This document shows positions 46,721-56,241 of a stretch of 64,000 bases of DNA, piece after piece. This DNA is from G963422445 sp963422445 (lineage in GTDB: Bacteria; Pseudomonadota; Alphaproteobacteria; Thalassobaculales; Thalassobaculaceae): NCBI GenBank assembly GCA_963422445.2, contig CAXXOV010000001.1, positions 62,001-126,000 of the forward strand, written 5' to 3'. A program made the translations under genes and the position numbers. How positions within the stretch are numbered: position 1 is the stretch's first letter; each line of letters begins with the position of its first letter. Below the pieces are notes generated by a model. The model was not told where the DNA came from. It did no database searches and saw only the letters and a list, made by a program, of their open reading frames with translations.

Positions 46721-47872
46721 TCAGCGTTGCAACCAGGTTTTCAGGCGGCGGCAGGCTTCCGCCATGTCGTCGGACGCTCCCGCGAATGAAAACCTGATCG
46801 CGGCGTGGCCACGGTCGGGGTCGAAATCGGTCCCCGGCGTGCAGGCCACACCGATGTCTGCGAGCATGCGCTGGCAGAAGGCAACGCTGTCATTGGTCAA
46901 GTTCGAAACGTCTGCATAGATATAGAATGCGCCATCGACCGGCGCAAAATCGGTGAATCCGGCCTTCGGCAGATCATTCAGCAGAATTTCGCGATTGCGG
47001 GCATAGTGGGCAAGATTGGCCTGCAGTTCTTCATGACAATCGAAGGCGGCGACCGCAGCATGCTGCGACAGGGTCGGCGGCGAAATGAACATGTTCTGGG
47101 CGACGCATTCGACCGCTCGCACAAGATCCGGTGGCACGATCATCCAGCCGAGACGCCAGCCGGTCATCGAAAAATATTTCGAGAAACTGTTGACGACGAG
47201 TACCTCGGGATCCGATTGCAAGGCCGAGACCGGCGGCCTGCCGTAACTGATGCCGTGATAGATCTCGTCGGAAATCACGCGAATGCCCCGGTTCCGGCAA
47301 TAGGTCACCAGGATGCTCATTGCCTCGCCGTCGATCATGGTCCCGGCCGGATTCGACGGGCTGGCAAGAATCAGGCCGTCGACCGGATCATCGAGCGCCG
47401 CCAGCAGATCCGGCGTCGGTTGAAAACGATGCTCGGGTCCGGCCTGCATGACCACCGGCTCGATGCCGAGGGCCGTCAGGATGTTGCGATAGGCCGGATA
47501 GCCCGGCGAGACCATCGCCACCCGATCCCCCGGTTCGAAACCCACCAGGAACCCGAGAAGGAAGGCCGCCGAAGACCCCTTGGTCGTGGCAATGCGTTCA
47601 ACCGGAATCTCGAGGCCGTACCAGTCGCGGTAATGCGTTGCGATGCGCTGGCGCAATTCCGGAATGCCGAAAGCCAGGGTGTACCCGAGCTTGTCGGCGT
47701 CCAGCGCCCGTTTCGCCGCCGCGATCACACCCTGCGGTGCCGCGGTGCCCGGCTGCCCGACCTCAAGATGCAGAACATCATCGCCGGCCTGTTCCCGGTC
47801 GGCGGCCGCCTGCATGACGTCCATGACGATGAAGGGCGGGATCTGTCCCCGCCGGGCAACCTTGAGAACCAT
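46721..47872 (-). CDS. PLP-dependent class I aminotransferase
   Basis: 383 residues of the AAT-I fold. The PLP Lys is in VNSFSKYFSMTGWRLGWMI, and the Asn and Asp contacts are in ASPSNPAGTM and ISDEIYHGISYG. The C-terminal Arg for the carboxylate is in AAIRFSFAG. It transfers amino groups between an unidentified amino acid and 2-oxoglutarate. It is convergent with rne and begins two bases before the end of the gamma-glutamyltransferase-like gene, so the two may be cotranscribed. Confidence 0.85.
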   Translation of the reverse strand: MVLKVARRGQIPPFIVMDVMQAAADREQAGDDVLHLEVGQPGTAAPQGVIAAAKRALDADKLGYTLAFGIPELRQRIATHYRDWYGLEIPVERIATTKGSSAAFLLGFLVGFEPGDRVAMVSPGYPAYRNILTALGIEPVVMQAGPEHRFQPTPDLLAALDDPVDGLILASPSNPAGTMIDGEAMSILVTYCRNRGIRVISDEIYHGISYGRPPVSALQSDPEVLVVNSFSKYFSMTGWRLGWMIVPPDLVRAVECVAQNMFISPPTLSQHAAVAAFDCHEELQANLAHYARNREILLNDLPKAGFTDFAPVDGAFYIYADVSNLTNDSVAFCQRMLADIGVACTPGTDFDPDRGHAAIRFSFAGASDDMAEACRRLKTWLQR

Positions 47873-47874
47873 AC

Positions 47875-49311
47875 CTACTTCCTCTCAAGCAGAATCAGGT
47901 CGCCACCACGGCGGTCGCCGGCGATGTCGCATTTCGCCGCTGTTTGTGGAATACCTTCGGGACAATGAAACAATGCGACCGAACCGAGAGCGGGACTTTC
48001 CTCAATGGCTGAGGCGGCATCCCCACGCGTCGCCTGCTCATGCGCGGGCCAGCCCGGTTCGACGTACAGCACCCGCCCGGACACATCGACATGAGCCCGC
48101 GGCCGGTCGAGAGCGGCTTCAGGCGTTTGGCCGTCTTCGTAATGGTCCAACAGGGTCTGAAGCAAGGCCGACAACGCAGCATCCCCGCCATTCGCGGTCG
48201 AACCGAGATGTGTCAGCCAGGTATTCGGGTTGCCGGCGATCACCGCCAGCGCCAATGCTGGCCCGCCCGGCGTAGCCGGGCGCGGGACGATGCCAGTAAC
48301 CCCGATGGCGCCAAGACCGAACGGCTGCCCCAAACCGATCGTACAGGCCACAGCCCGTCCGGTTCGGTCGATAATCATGAAGGCGGTCGCGCCCGGCGAA
48401 TCATGCGGTGACCGTGGTACAGCCTTGGCAGTGCTGTCCGCGGCGATGGCGTCACGCACCAGCCGGGCCCGGCCTGCAGCATCCACTCCGGTCCAGAGGC
48501 CATCATGAAACAGACCGGCCAACGCCGTTGCAGCACGCGCCTGTATCACAGGATAGGGCGCCACAACGGCCCAGAGATGATTGTCATGCTCGAATGTCTG
48601 CACCGGTCCCCATTGTGGACGGACCATTCGCAAGCGTCCCCTGTCGAATTGATACCCGGCGGCCTCAACCGCGTCGGCGAAGGACCGGGCGCTTTCGCCA
48701 GCATAGAAATCGCCAATCCCGGCCTGCCGCAATCGCGCAAGTGTCTCAGCCAGAGCCGTCTGGACCAGCATTCGGCTTTGGGCATCCCGCGCGAGGATGT
48801 CAGAAAGCACTGGTGCCACTGCAACCGTATCGTGGTGTCGGGCGACATACTGCAGATCCGATATCAGTCTGTCCGGGACTGGAATGCCAAACCGGGCCAG
48901 ATGCTCGGCCTTTGCGATCAGACCCTGAACATTTTGCCGACCGTAGCGAGCATGCAAGGCATACATCGCCCGCGGCCCGACCGGCAAGGCCACCGTCTTG
49001 CCCGACTCCGACGCAGGTTGCGGCGGAAAGTCGAGATGTTCGAAACGCTTGGTTGACGGTTCGAAAACCATGCAGGCCCCTGTCGCCGACAATCCGGCCG
49101 AGGACGGCAGCGTCACGGCCAGTGCAAAATACCCGGCGACCGCAGCGTCGGCAGCGTTACCGCCAGACTCCAGAACGTCACGCATGATTATCGCGGCGCG
49201 TGGTTCGTCAACGGCAACACCGCCAAAGAACTCTTCCCTGACTTCGAAGGCTTGGTCGGCGCAGGCGGCAAGCAGTCCTGCACCGAACAGCATGCCAGCG
49301 ACACGCAGCAC
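47875..49311 (-). CDS. Gamma-glutamyltransferase-like lipoprotein, divergent
   Basis: About 478 residues from a GTG at 49311 (an ATG at 49293 is the alternative). The N-terminus MLRVAGMLFGAGLLAACADQ is a lipoprotein signal with lipobox LAAC. Just upstream in frame is FTRRA, a twin-arginine-like motif, but no standard start codon precedes it. The family's early motif is present as MRDVLESGGNAADAAVAGYF. At the nucleophile site the usual TTHxSVVD is replaced by ATAFMIID, and the glycine-rich part is weaker (SSAGLSATGACMVF). It may be catalytically altered or inactive. It runs into the aminotransferase gene after two bases. Confidence 0.7.
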   Translation of the reverse strand: MLRVAGMLFGAGLLAACADQAFEVREEFFGGVAVDEPRAAIIMRDVLESGGNAADAAVAGYFALAVTLPSSAGLSATGACMVFEPSTKRFEHLDFPPQPASESGKTVALPVGPRAMYALHARYGRQNVQGLIAKAEHLARFGIPVPDRLISDLQYVARHHDTVAVAPVLSDILARDAQSRMLVQTALAETLARLRQAGIGDFYAGESARSFADAVEAAGYQFDRGRLRMVRPQWGPVQTFEHDNHLWAVVAPYPVIQARAATALAGLFHDGLWTGVDAAGRARLVRDAIAADSTAKAVPRSPHDSPGATAFMIIDRTGRAVACTIGLGQPFGLGAIGVTGIVPRPATPGGPALALAVIAGNPNTWLTHLGSTANGGDAALSALLQTLLDHYEDGQTPEAALDRPRAHVDVSGRVLYVEPGWPAHEQATRGDAASAIEESPALGSVALFHCPEGIPQTAAKCDIAGDRRGGDLILLERK

Positions 49312-49540
49312 GGCCCGTCGGGTGAACTGGTGCGGAGTCCTGAAAAATCCTTGAATCGAACGTTGTTCCCACCAATATATCAGTTTCGCGGATTTGAGCC
49401 GGGTATGGGTCCAGGCTCGATGACAGGAAACACCGGGTCCGGTCAGGCAAAGCACGATGCAATCCGGTTGACTTGGTTTGCGCCTGGTCCATGATGACGG
49501 GCGATTGACCTGTCCGCCTAACCAGGCCGGTCGGTGTTCC

Positions 49541-50908
49541 ATGAAACGCATTGCGAACCCTCTCGGAATTATCATTATTCTCTTTTCGACCATGGCCGTT
49601 CTGGTCATGCCTCGGGACGGGGCCCTGGCGAAAGCCGGAACACTCATTCGCGACACCGAGATCGAAGCCAGCATTCGCGCCTTTGCGACGCCGCTTCTGG
49701 AGGCGGCCGGCCTCACTCCGACGACCGTCCGTATCTATATCATCAGCGACGATAGCCTGAATGCCTTTGTTGCCGGCGGCCAGAATATTTTCCTGAACAC
49801 CGGATTGTTGCTCCGTACGGACAATCCCGCCCAACTGATCGGCGTGATCGCCCATGAAATCGGCCATGTCAGCGGCGGCCATCTGCCACGAACCGCCGAT
49901 GCCTTGCGCAGTGCATCGAACACGGCGTTGATCGGGTTCATTCTCGGCGGTGTGACAGCTGCCGTGACCGGCAGTACCGATGCCGGTCTTGCGGTCATCC
50001 AGGGCAGTTCGGCAGCGGCGCGGACAACGTTCCTGGAATACAACCGGTCCCAGGAGTCGGCAGCCGACCACGCCGCCGTCACCCTGCTTGACGCCACCGG
50101 GCAGACATCGCGCGGCCTGGCGGAATTCCTGAGAGTTCTGAGCGGAGAGGAATTTCTGACCGCGAAGGTGCGGTCACCTTATACCAATACCCATCCACTG
50201 ACCCAGGAGCGTATTTCCTTTGTCGAAAATCACGCGTCCCGTTCGGTATTCGGTGACGCACCGGCATCGGCAGACTTCGTCAGGATGCATCAACGCATGC
50301 TCGCGAAACTGACGGGGTTCCTGCGCAGCCCGGCCGAAACCATCCGTCGCTATCCAGAAACGGACCAAAGCGTCCCGGCGCGGTATGCTCGGACCATCGC
50401 GGCGTTCCGGGCCTCCAGTCCCGATCTTGCGCTGACACAGCTCGACACATTGATTGCCGAATATCCGGAAGACGGATATTTCATGGATCTGCGCGGCCAG
50501 ATCCTGTTCGAATCCGGACGGCTGGAGGCTGCCCGCATCGCTTATGGCAAGGCGCTTGAATTGCTCGACGACGCGCCATTGGTGCAAAGCAGCCTGGCAC
50601 GCACCGAACTCGCGCTGAACACGCCCGCCTCGAATCAGTCAGCACGGGCAGGTCTCGAACGAGTGGTCTTGACGATGAAGGACTCGCCAGAGATCTGGCA
50701 CCAGCTCGCGATCGCTTATGGGCGAACCGGCTCTTTGGGCCTAGCGGCCCTGTCGCTTGCCGAAGAGGCCCTGCTCTCCGGCCAGCATGTCGATGCGGTT
50801 CAGCAGGCCAAGCGCGCGCTCAGAACATTGCCGAACGGATCGCCGGGACAGCAGCGCGCGCGCGATATCGAAAACATTGTCAAAGCTTTCCAGAGGCCGC
50901 GCCGTTAG
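49541..50908 (+). CDS. M48-family periplasmic metalloprotease with TPR (BepA-like)
   Basis: 455 residues. A signal peptide (about 1-30, GIIIILFSTMAVLVM) comes first, then the M48 domain with the zinc site His105-Glu106-x-x-His109 (AHEIGHVSGGH) and Glu172 (RSQESAADHA). From about residue 290 there are TPR-like helical repeats (LALTQLDTLIAEYPEDGYFM, ARIAYGKALELLDDAP). This is the layout of BepA, which checks outer-membrane protein assembly. The start ATG at 49541 has no strong ribosome binding site. An IS5 element sits directly after its TAG stop; the coding sequence is complete. Confidence 0.85.
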   Translation: MKRIANPLGIIIILFSTMAVLVMPRDGALAKAGTLIRDTEIEASIRAFATPLLEAAGLTPTTVRIYIISDDSLNAFVAGGQNIFLNTGLLLRTDNPAQLIGVIAHEIGHVSGGHLPRTADALRSASNTALIGFILGGVTAAVTGSTDAGLAVIQGSSAAARTTFLEYNRSQESAADHAAVTLLDATGQTSRGLAEFLRVLSGEEFLTAKVRSPYTNTHPLTQERISFVENHASRSVFGDAPASADFVRMHQRMLAKLTGFLRSPAETIRRYPETDQSVPARYARTIAAFRASSPDLALTQLDTLIAEYPEDGYFMDLRGQILFESGRLEAARIAYGKALELLDDAPLVQSSLARTELALNTPASNQSARAGLERVVLTMKDSPEIWHQLAIAYGRTGSLGLAALSLAEEALLSGQHVDAVQQAKRALRTLPNGSPGQQRARDIENIVKAFQRPRR

Positions 50909-52090
50909 GGATTGTCTGAACAAGTCGGCTCTGTCACAATTGGTTTCTTGGTGACGGAGTGGAATGCGAGCCATGGAGCAAGCGATGTCTGCGGAGCTGG
51001 AGCATGACCTGAAGACGCGTCGGACGCGGCGCGAGGTCTTTCTCGAGAAGATGGACGGGCTGGTTCCCTGGGAGCGGCTGGAGGCGCGCATCGAGCCGTT
51101 CTACCCGAAGGCCGGGCGCGGTCGGCGGCCCTATCCGCTGAGCGTGATGCTGCGGGTGCACTGCGTGCAGCTGTTCTACACTCTGAGCGACCCTGGGATG
51201 GAGGACCTGCTCTACGAGGTGAAGTCGGTACGGCGGTTTGTGGGGCTGCGCCTCTCGGGTGCACTGCCTGACGAGACGACGATCCTGCATTTCCGCCACT
51301 TGCTGGAGACGCATGGTCTGGGCGAGACGCTGTTCGAGGAGATCAACGCACATCTGGCCTCTCTCGGACACCGCTTGAGCAAGGGGACGATCGTGGACGC
51401 GAGTCTCATTGCCGCGCCGCCGTCGACGAAGAACCGTAAGGGCGAGCGGGACCCGGAGATGCATCAGACGAAGAAGGGCAATCAGTGGCATTTCGGGATG
51501 AAGGCGCACATCGGGGTGGATGCGCAGTCGGGCTTGACGCACAGCGTGGAGACGACGCCGGCGACTGTCTCGGATGTGGCGACGGCGCACGCGCTGTTGC
51601 ACGGGGGCGAGGAGCAGGTGTGGGGTGACACGGGCTATCAGGGGGTGGACAAGCGCGCGGAGAACCGGGACACGGACGTGGACTGGGAGGTGGCGATGAA
51701 GCCCGGCAAGCGCCGGGGGCTGGACAAGGCGGGCCTGGAGGCGGCGGCGGAGAGGCGCAAGGCGTCGGTTCGGGCCAAGGTGGAACATCCGTTCCTGTAT
51801 GTGAAGCGCCACTTCGGTTACGCGAAGGTGCGCTATCGGGGGCTGGCGAAGAACACGCAACGCATCGCCGTGCTGCTCGGGTTCACCAATCTGCTCATCG
51901 CGGGGCGCGGCGCCACCGCCTGACGTGGGGGGAGTCCGTCCGCAACCGCCGCAAGGCGGCGGGGACGGTCGGCTCGGGCATCAAAATCCCCATTTCCTGG
52001 CACGACAACACGTCCCCGATGGGCTCTGGCGTTTCATCCACGGGCCACGACACCCATATTCCCGAAGAAACCGACTTGTTCAGACAATCC
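50909..52090 (+). mobile_element. IS5-family insertion sequence, complete
   Basis: Both ends share GGATTGTCTGAACAAGTCGG as an inverted repeat, and the 4-bp direct repeat TTAG flanks it (50905-50908 and 52091-52094), matching the YTAR target of the IS5 group. The left copy of the target supplies the stop codon of the M48 protease gene, so the insertion was harmless. With an intact transposase and perfect target repeat this looks like a recent arrival. Confidence 0.92.
50964..51923 (+). CDS. IS5-family transposase, intact
   Basis: 319 residues. The N-terminal DUF772-type region (ARIEPFYPKAGRGRRPYPLS) is followed by the DDE domain. The first Asp is in GTIVDASLIAAP, the second in WGDTGYQGVD, and the Glu region is VRAKVEHPFLYVKRHFGYAK. 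Target joining by this family gives 4-bp duplications, as seen here. An earlier start would require a frame outside the element; a Met four codons in is an alternative start. Confidence 0.92.
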   Translation: MRAMEQAMSAELEHDLKTRRTRREVFLEKMDGLVPWERLEARIEPFYPKAGRGRRPYPLSVMLRVHCVQLFYTLSDPGMEDLLYEVKSVRRFVGLRLSGALPDETTILHFRHLLETHGLGETLFEEINAHLASLGHRLSKGTIVDASLIAAPPSTKNRKGERDPEMHQTKKGNQWHFGMKAHIGVDAQSGLTHSVETTPATVSDVATAHALLHGGEEQVWGDTGYQGVDKRAENRDTDVDWEVAMKPGKRRGLDKAGLEAAAERRKASVRAKVEHPFLYVKRHFGYAKVRYRGLAKNTQRIAVLLGFTNLLIAGRGATA

Positions 52091-52094
52091 TTAG

Positions 52095-52348
52095 GTTGAC
52101 CGAAACGCCGACCGAAACCAGTCGTCCGCCGGTCCTGGTGACCCACCAGACCCTCTCGTCATCACCGGGCCACGTTGCGCAAGGGCATACATGACGACAG
52201 CCAAGCTGCATTGGCGACTGTCCGCCACAGCGTCCGGTGTTCGACCGACCGGGTCCGATATCGCGCTCACGATAACACAGTTGCTTGCGGCATTGCCCTT
52301 GTCATGCCAATGATCTTGCAGCTTGACGAGACCGGATGGAGCAAACGG
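52095..52348. other. Intergenic between IS5 and the lyase gene
   Basis: About 250 bases with no gene or RNA I recognise. It should hold the native 3' side of the protease gene and the promoter of the HMG-CoA lyase gene. Confidence 0.4.
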
Positions 52349-53287
52349 ATGGCAAGACCGGAGAAAGTCGAAATCTGCGAAGTCGGTCCGCGCGATGGTC
52401 TGCAATCCGAACCCGTCTTCATTCCGACGCGAGACAAGGTCAGGCTGATCAACCGTCTGATTGATGCAGGCGTGCCGAAGATCGAGTTCTCTTCTTTCGT
52501 CTCTCCGCGGGCGGTGCCGCAACTCGCCGACGTCAGTGAGGTTCTTGACGGCATCGACCGCGGCAAGGGCGCGGTCTTGGCGGCACTGGTGCCGAATGCC
52601 CGTGGCGCGGTTCGCGCCGCAGCTGCCGGAATTGATGAGATCATTGTCTTCATGTCGGCTTCCGAGAGCCACAACCGAAAAAATGTGAACCGGACGATTG
52701 ATGAATCGCTGGCGGGTTTCGAAGAGGTGGCCCGCATCGCCAATGATGCCGGCATTCCGGTACACGGAACCATCGCGACAGCGCTCGGCTGTCCGTTCGA
52801 AGGTGACATCCCGGTCAAGCGCCTCTCTTATATCGCCCGGCATTACCGCGAGTTCGGATTCCGCGGCGTCGGGCTGGGCGATACCACGGGAATGGCCACG
52901 CCGCCGGTCGTGCAACGGGCCGTTCGCCACCTTCAGGACACGGTTCCTGAACTTCCCATTACATTGCATTTTCATAACACCCGAGGGATTGGCCTAGTCA
53001 ATGTCGTGACCGGGCTCGACGAAGGCGTTGATCGTTATGACGCCTCCTTCGGCGGCATGGGCGGTTGCCCGTTCGCGCCGAAGGCGACCGGAAACATCTG
53101 CACGGAAGATCTTGTCTACATGCTCCATGAGATGGGGATCGGGACCGGCATTGATCTCGAGGCCATGATCGGAGTCGCTCATGCCGCCGAGGCGATCATG
53201 GGACGTGAATTGCCGGGTCAGGTCATGAAGGCCGGGCCCCGTCTGCAATTGCACGCAATGGATGATGTGGCGACAGCGGCCGGCTGA
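52349..53287 (+). CDS. mvaB: Hydroxymethylglutaryl-CoA lyase
   Basis: 312 residues starting MARPEKVEICEVGPRDGLQS; the EVGPRDGLQSE motif binds the metal and substrate. GLGDTTGMA and HFHNTRGIGL follow, and the signature loop FGGMGGCPFAPKATGN carries the catalytic Cys. It cleaves HMG-CoA to acetoacetate and acetyl-CoA, the end of leucine breakdown. The usual partners (isovaleryl-CoA dehydrogenase, methylcrotonyl-CoA carboxylase) are not nearby. The next gene is a CoA-transferase, so the substrate may be a related 3-hydroxy-acyl-CoA. Confidence 0.85.
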   Translation: MARPEKVEICEVGPRDGLQSEPVFIPTRDKVRLINRLIDAGVPKIEFSSFVSPRAVPQLADVSEVLDGIDRGKGAVLAALVPNARGAVRAAAAGIDEIIVFMSASESHNRKNVNRTIDESLAGFEEVARIANDAGIPVHGTIATALGCPFEGDIPVKRLSYIARHYREFGFRGVGLGDTTGMATPPVVQRAVRHLQDTVPELPITLHFHNTRGIGLVNVVTGLDEGVDRYDASFGGMGGCPFAPKATGNICTEDLVYMLHEMGIGTGIDLEAMIGVAHAAEAIMGRELPGQVMKAGPRLQLHAMDDVATAAG

Positions 53288-53314
53288 CCGCCTCACCGGT
53301 AACTGGTTGTCCGC

Positions 53315-54472
53315 ATGGCGCTGTCCGGTATTCGCGTCATCGATCTGACCCGCATTCTCGCCGGTCCGTTCTGCACCCTGATGCTGGCCGACATGGGGGC
53401 CGAGGTGATCAAGGTGGAAAACCCGAATGGCGGCGATCCCGTGCGCCGCCAGGGCGTGGTCCGGGACGGCCTCAGCTGGTATTTCGCGCAGTTCAATCGC
53501 AACAAGAAATCCATTGTCCTTGACCTGTACAGCGATGCGGGCAAGGCCGATCTGACCCGGCTGCTGGAGACTGCCGATGTTCTGGTCGAGAACTATCGGC
53601 CTGGTGTTCTTGCCCGGATGGGTTTTTCGCCGGACCGTCTGGAGGCGCTCAATCCACGCCTGATTGTGGCGAGCGTCAATGGATACGGCTCCACGGGTCC
53701 CTATGCTGACCGGCCGAGTTTCGACTTCATTGCCCAGGCGATGAGCGGCTTCATGAGCGTGAACGGCGCGGCGGGTGACGATCCGATGCGCGCGGCACCA
53801 CCGATGAGCGACATGATCGCTGGTCTTAATTGCGCTTTCGGCGTGGTCAGCGCGCTGCAGGCACGGCATCGGACCGGGCGCGGCCAGGCGGTGGAGGCAA
53901 GCCTGACCGGCGGTTTGATGAGCATGCTGGCTTATCTCTCGGCGGAATATTTTGCGACCGGCCGGGTTCCAGAACGCACCGGTAACAATCACCCCATCGT
54001 CGCGCCCTACGGCCTGTTCCGCGCCAGTGACGGGATGGTGGCGGTGGCGCCGTCACATGATGTATTCGTGCGGCGGTTTCTCGGTGTTCTCGGTCTCGAG
54101 CATCTTCTCGATGAACAGCGATTCCGAACCAATGCTGACCGCATGGCCAATCGCGATACGCTGGTTGCGTTGATCAACGCGGTTACGGAACAGCGGACCG
54201 TCGATCACTGGATCGACGTGATCAACGAGGGCGGTTGCCCGTGCGGCCGGGTCATGGATCTTGCTGAAGTGTTCAGCGATCCGCAGGTGTTGGCACAGGA
54301 CATGGTTCTCGAGGTTCCGCATCCGGGCCACGGCACCGTGAAAATGACGGGTTTTCCGATCAAGCTTTCGGAGACGCCGGCCAAGCTGCACCGGCCGGCG
54401 CCGGAACTCGGCGCCGACACAGACGCTGTTCTCGGACCATTGCGGGATCATTCTGGAACGGCCGACCCCTGA
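53315..54472 (+). CDS. CaiB/BaiF (class III) CoA-transferase
   Basis: 385 residues, near the usual family length. The N-terminus has GIRVIDLTRILAGPFCTLML and the motif MGAEVIKVENPNGGDPVR. The catalytic Asp is Asp137 in RPSFDFIAQAMSG. It moves CoA between carboxylic acids through an enzyme-bound anhydride. Its gene follows the lyase after 27 bases, so together they could activate and split a branched dicarboxylic acid such as 3-hydroxy-3-methylglutarate (inference). Confidence 0.85.
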   Translation: MALSGIRVIDLTRILAGPFCTLMLADMGAEVIKVENPNGGDPVRRQGVVRDGLSWYFAQFNRNKKSIVLDLYSDAGKADLTRLLETADVLVENYRPGVLARMGFSPDRLEALNPRLIVASVNGYGSTGPYADRPSFDFIAQAMSGFMSVNGAAGDDPMRAAPPMSDMIAGLNCAFGVVSALQARHRTGRGQAVEASLTGGLMSMLAYLSAEYFATGRVPERTGNNHPIVAPYGLFRASDGMVAVAPSHDVFVRRFLGVLGLEHLLDEQRFRTNADRMANRDTLVALINAVTEQRTVDHWIDVINEGGCPCGRVMDLAEVFSDPQVLAQDMVLEVPHPGHGTVKMTGFPIKLSETPAKLHRPAPELGADTDAVLGPLRDHSGTADP

Positions 54473-54486
54473 CATCAAAAACCCGA

Positions 54487-54504
54487 ACGGGCCGATTGGC
54501 CCGT
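54487..54504 (+). terminator. Terminator-like hairpin after the CoA-transferase gene
   Basis: ACGGGCC-GATT-GGCCCGT is a perfect 7-bp stem with a 4-base loop, 15 bases after the stop codon. No T-tract follows, so it may be a weak or Rho-assisted terminator. Confidence 0.4.
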
Positions 54505-55506
54505 CATGCTGGAGCGTCGGGCCTGTTTCCTGCTGTTTCTTTTGCCCAGCCTCAAACCATTCAGTCAGAGTCAGCTATTCTGCCGGCCGAACGAAACTGG
54601 ATTCGTGGAACAATTCCTCATTGGCAGTTTCGCGCAAGAAAAACACCGTCGATCAGACCTGATCAACTTGCAGGTAGCGCCCCGATCGAGAGCTAACCGC
54701 TCATCATCGGTCAGAAAAAGGATATGGCCAACGCCAACCGCATTCTCTCAACCGAAGCGAAAAACCCCATCACCTTGCCATAGGTGTCGTTCGGCAGTCT
54801 GCCGTAAAGTTTCCGGCCAAGACTCCCCGTTGCCGTCCAAATTTTTCCTGCGCATTCACCTGGATCAAAAAAGGGAACTTGTCTTTCATGACATCGTATT
54901 CACATCCCGGCATTCGTTAAAGTAGAAAAAAGCTTTGACCCGGCAAGCAGAGATGGGGAGAATTGCGCCCACTTTTTGGCATATACCGACGTTCTTCCGC
55001 CCTTCGTAATCGGCGAATCCACTCCAACCGTTATCGTTTGGACAAATTCATCTTCGCGCGCCAAGCGATCGCCGCCTCCCAAGCGTTATCACATATCCTC
55101 TGTTGCATCATGTATGATAAAGAACGAGTGAGTATGTTCCAGTATCCCGGCCCGAGATGATGCCATGGCGGATTAACGAAAAAACCATACTTTCATCGAT
55201 ATGTTCTACGTCGATGTATTCAGCCTCCAAGGACCGCCGAATTGCCGATCCAACAGTCTTCCGTTGATAACGCTTGATCTATCCTTTGCTCTTGATGGCA
55301 GCAGTCAATCGGGCGATCTTCACTACTGTCAAGTCGGCCATATTCTCGTACCAGTCGTTGACCTCGGAATCGAAAGTCTCCCCTTTGGCCCCACACAGTC
55401 CAATCTCGCATTGTCCAAGCACGTATTCCTGAGCATGGGTCCGTGCGCAGAAACCAGTTGCGCACATCAACCCGAGATATTGTATCGGCACAACATGCGC
55501 TCCGAA
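54505..55506. other. Non-coding stretch of about 1 kb
   Basis: Base composition is less GC-rich than the flanking genes, and no frame shows family resemblance. A reverse frame at 55279-55491 (MPIQYLGLMCATGFCART) has ordinary-looking protein composition but no relatives I know, and may be a decayed gene. The region holds the missing far side of whatever once preceded the SDR remnant. I saw no repeats, RNA genes or IS ends. Confidence 0.4.
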
Positions 55507-56241
55507 TCAGTTTGCGATCTCCTGTGCGCCGTCAAGATAATAGGTCTCACCAGTCGCGAACCGAATGTCCTCGGCAACCAGCGCAGCAACAAAGCGGGCG
55601 ACTTCCGCCGGTTCACCCGGGCGACCGAGCGGGATCGTCCGGGTGATGAATTTTCGGAAACCAGCACATTCCATATACCGCCGATTGAGATCCGCCAGGG
55701 TAAATCCCGGCGCCACATCGATCACCCGGATGTTATCGGCAGCCCATTCCACGGCAAGACACCTCGTGATGACGCCGACCGCCGCTTTCGCGGCGCAATG
55801 GGCGGCATGTTGACGTACGCCCATCTTGTCGTAATGCGATACCATTTTGATAATCAAACCACCCCCGGATCGAATCAGAAACGGGTAAGCCTCTCGGCAC
55901 ATCGCAAACACCGCAGTGGCATTCACTGCCATCACCTCCGCAAACTCTCCGGTCGCAAACTCGCTGCTGCGGCCCTGCCGATGAATCCCGGCATTGTTGA
56001 CAACGCCGTCGAGCCAGCCCATTTCCCTCGCCAAAGCGGCGAATGCGGTCTGCGCCTGATCCTCCTCGGTCACATCGCAAGCAAGATTGATCATCACCGA
56101 CCACAAGTCTTCGGGCACCGGCACCTGTTCAGGTCCGATCCCGTTGCACGACAAACAGCCGACAACAAAACCGCGTCGCGCCAGTTCGATCGCAATTGCA
56201 GCCCCGAGACCACGGCTGGCGCCGGGCCATGCCGCGCTCAG
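55507..56241 (-). pseudogene. Short-chain dehydrogenase/reductase, probably degenerate
   Basis: The reading from about 56241 gives GASRGLGAAIAIELARRGF (the cofactor motif), WLDGVVNNAGIHRQG, and a C-terminal APGFTLADLN and YYLDGAQEIAN. Two faults stand out. There is no ATG, GTG or TTG before the cofactor motif, only a CTG overlapping the lepA stop; the first usable start, a TTG at 56154, would lose the cofactor site. And the catalytic Tyr of YxxxK is His (HAAHCAAKAAV). Function is therefore doubtful, although non-catalytic roles remain possible. Confidence 0.6.

Noticed and set aside
48268..48286. Dyad CGCCCGGC-GTA-GCCGGGCG in the second gamma-glutamyltransferase-like gene
   Set aside because: Short and GC-only, likely by chance in a GC-rich gene. 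It differs from the palindrome in rne, so I did not group them.
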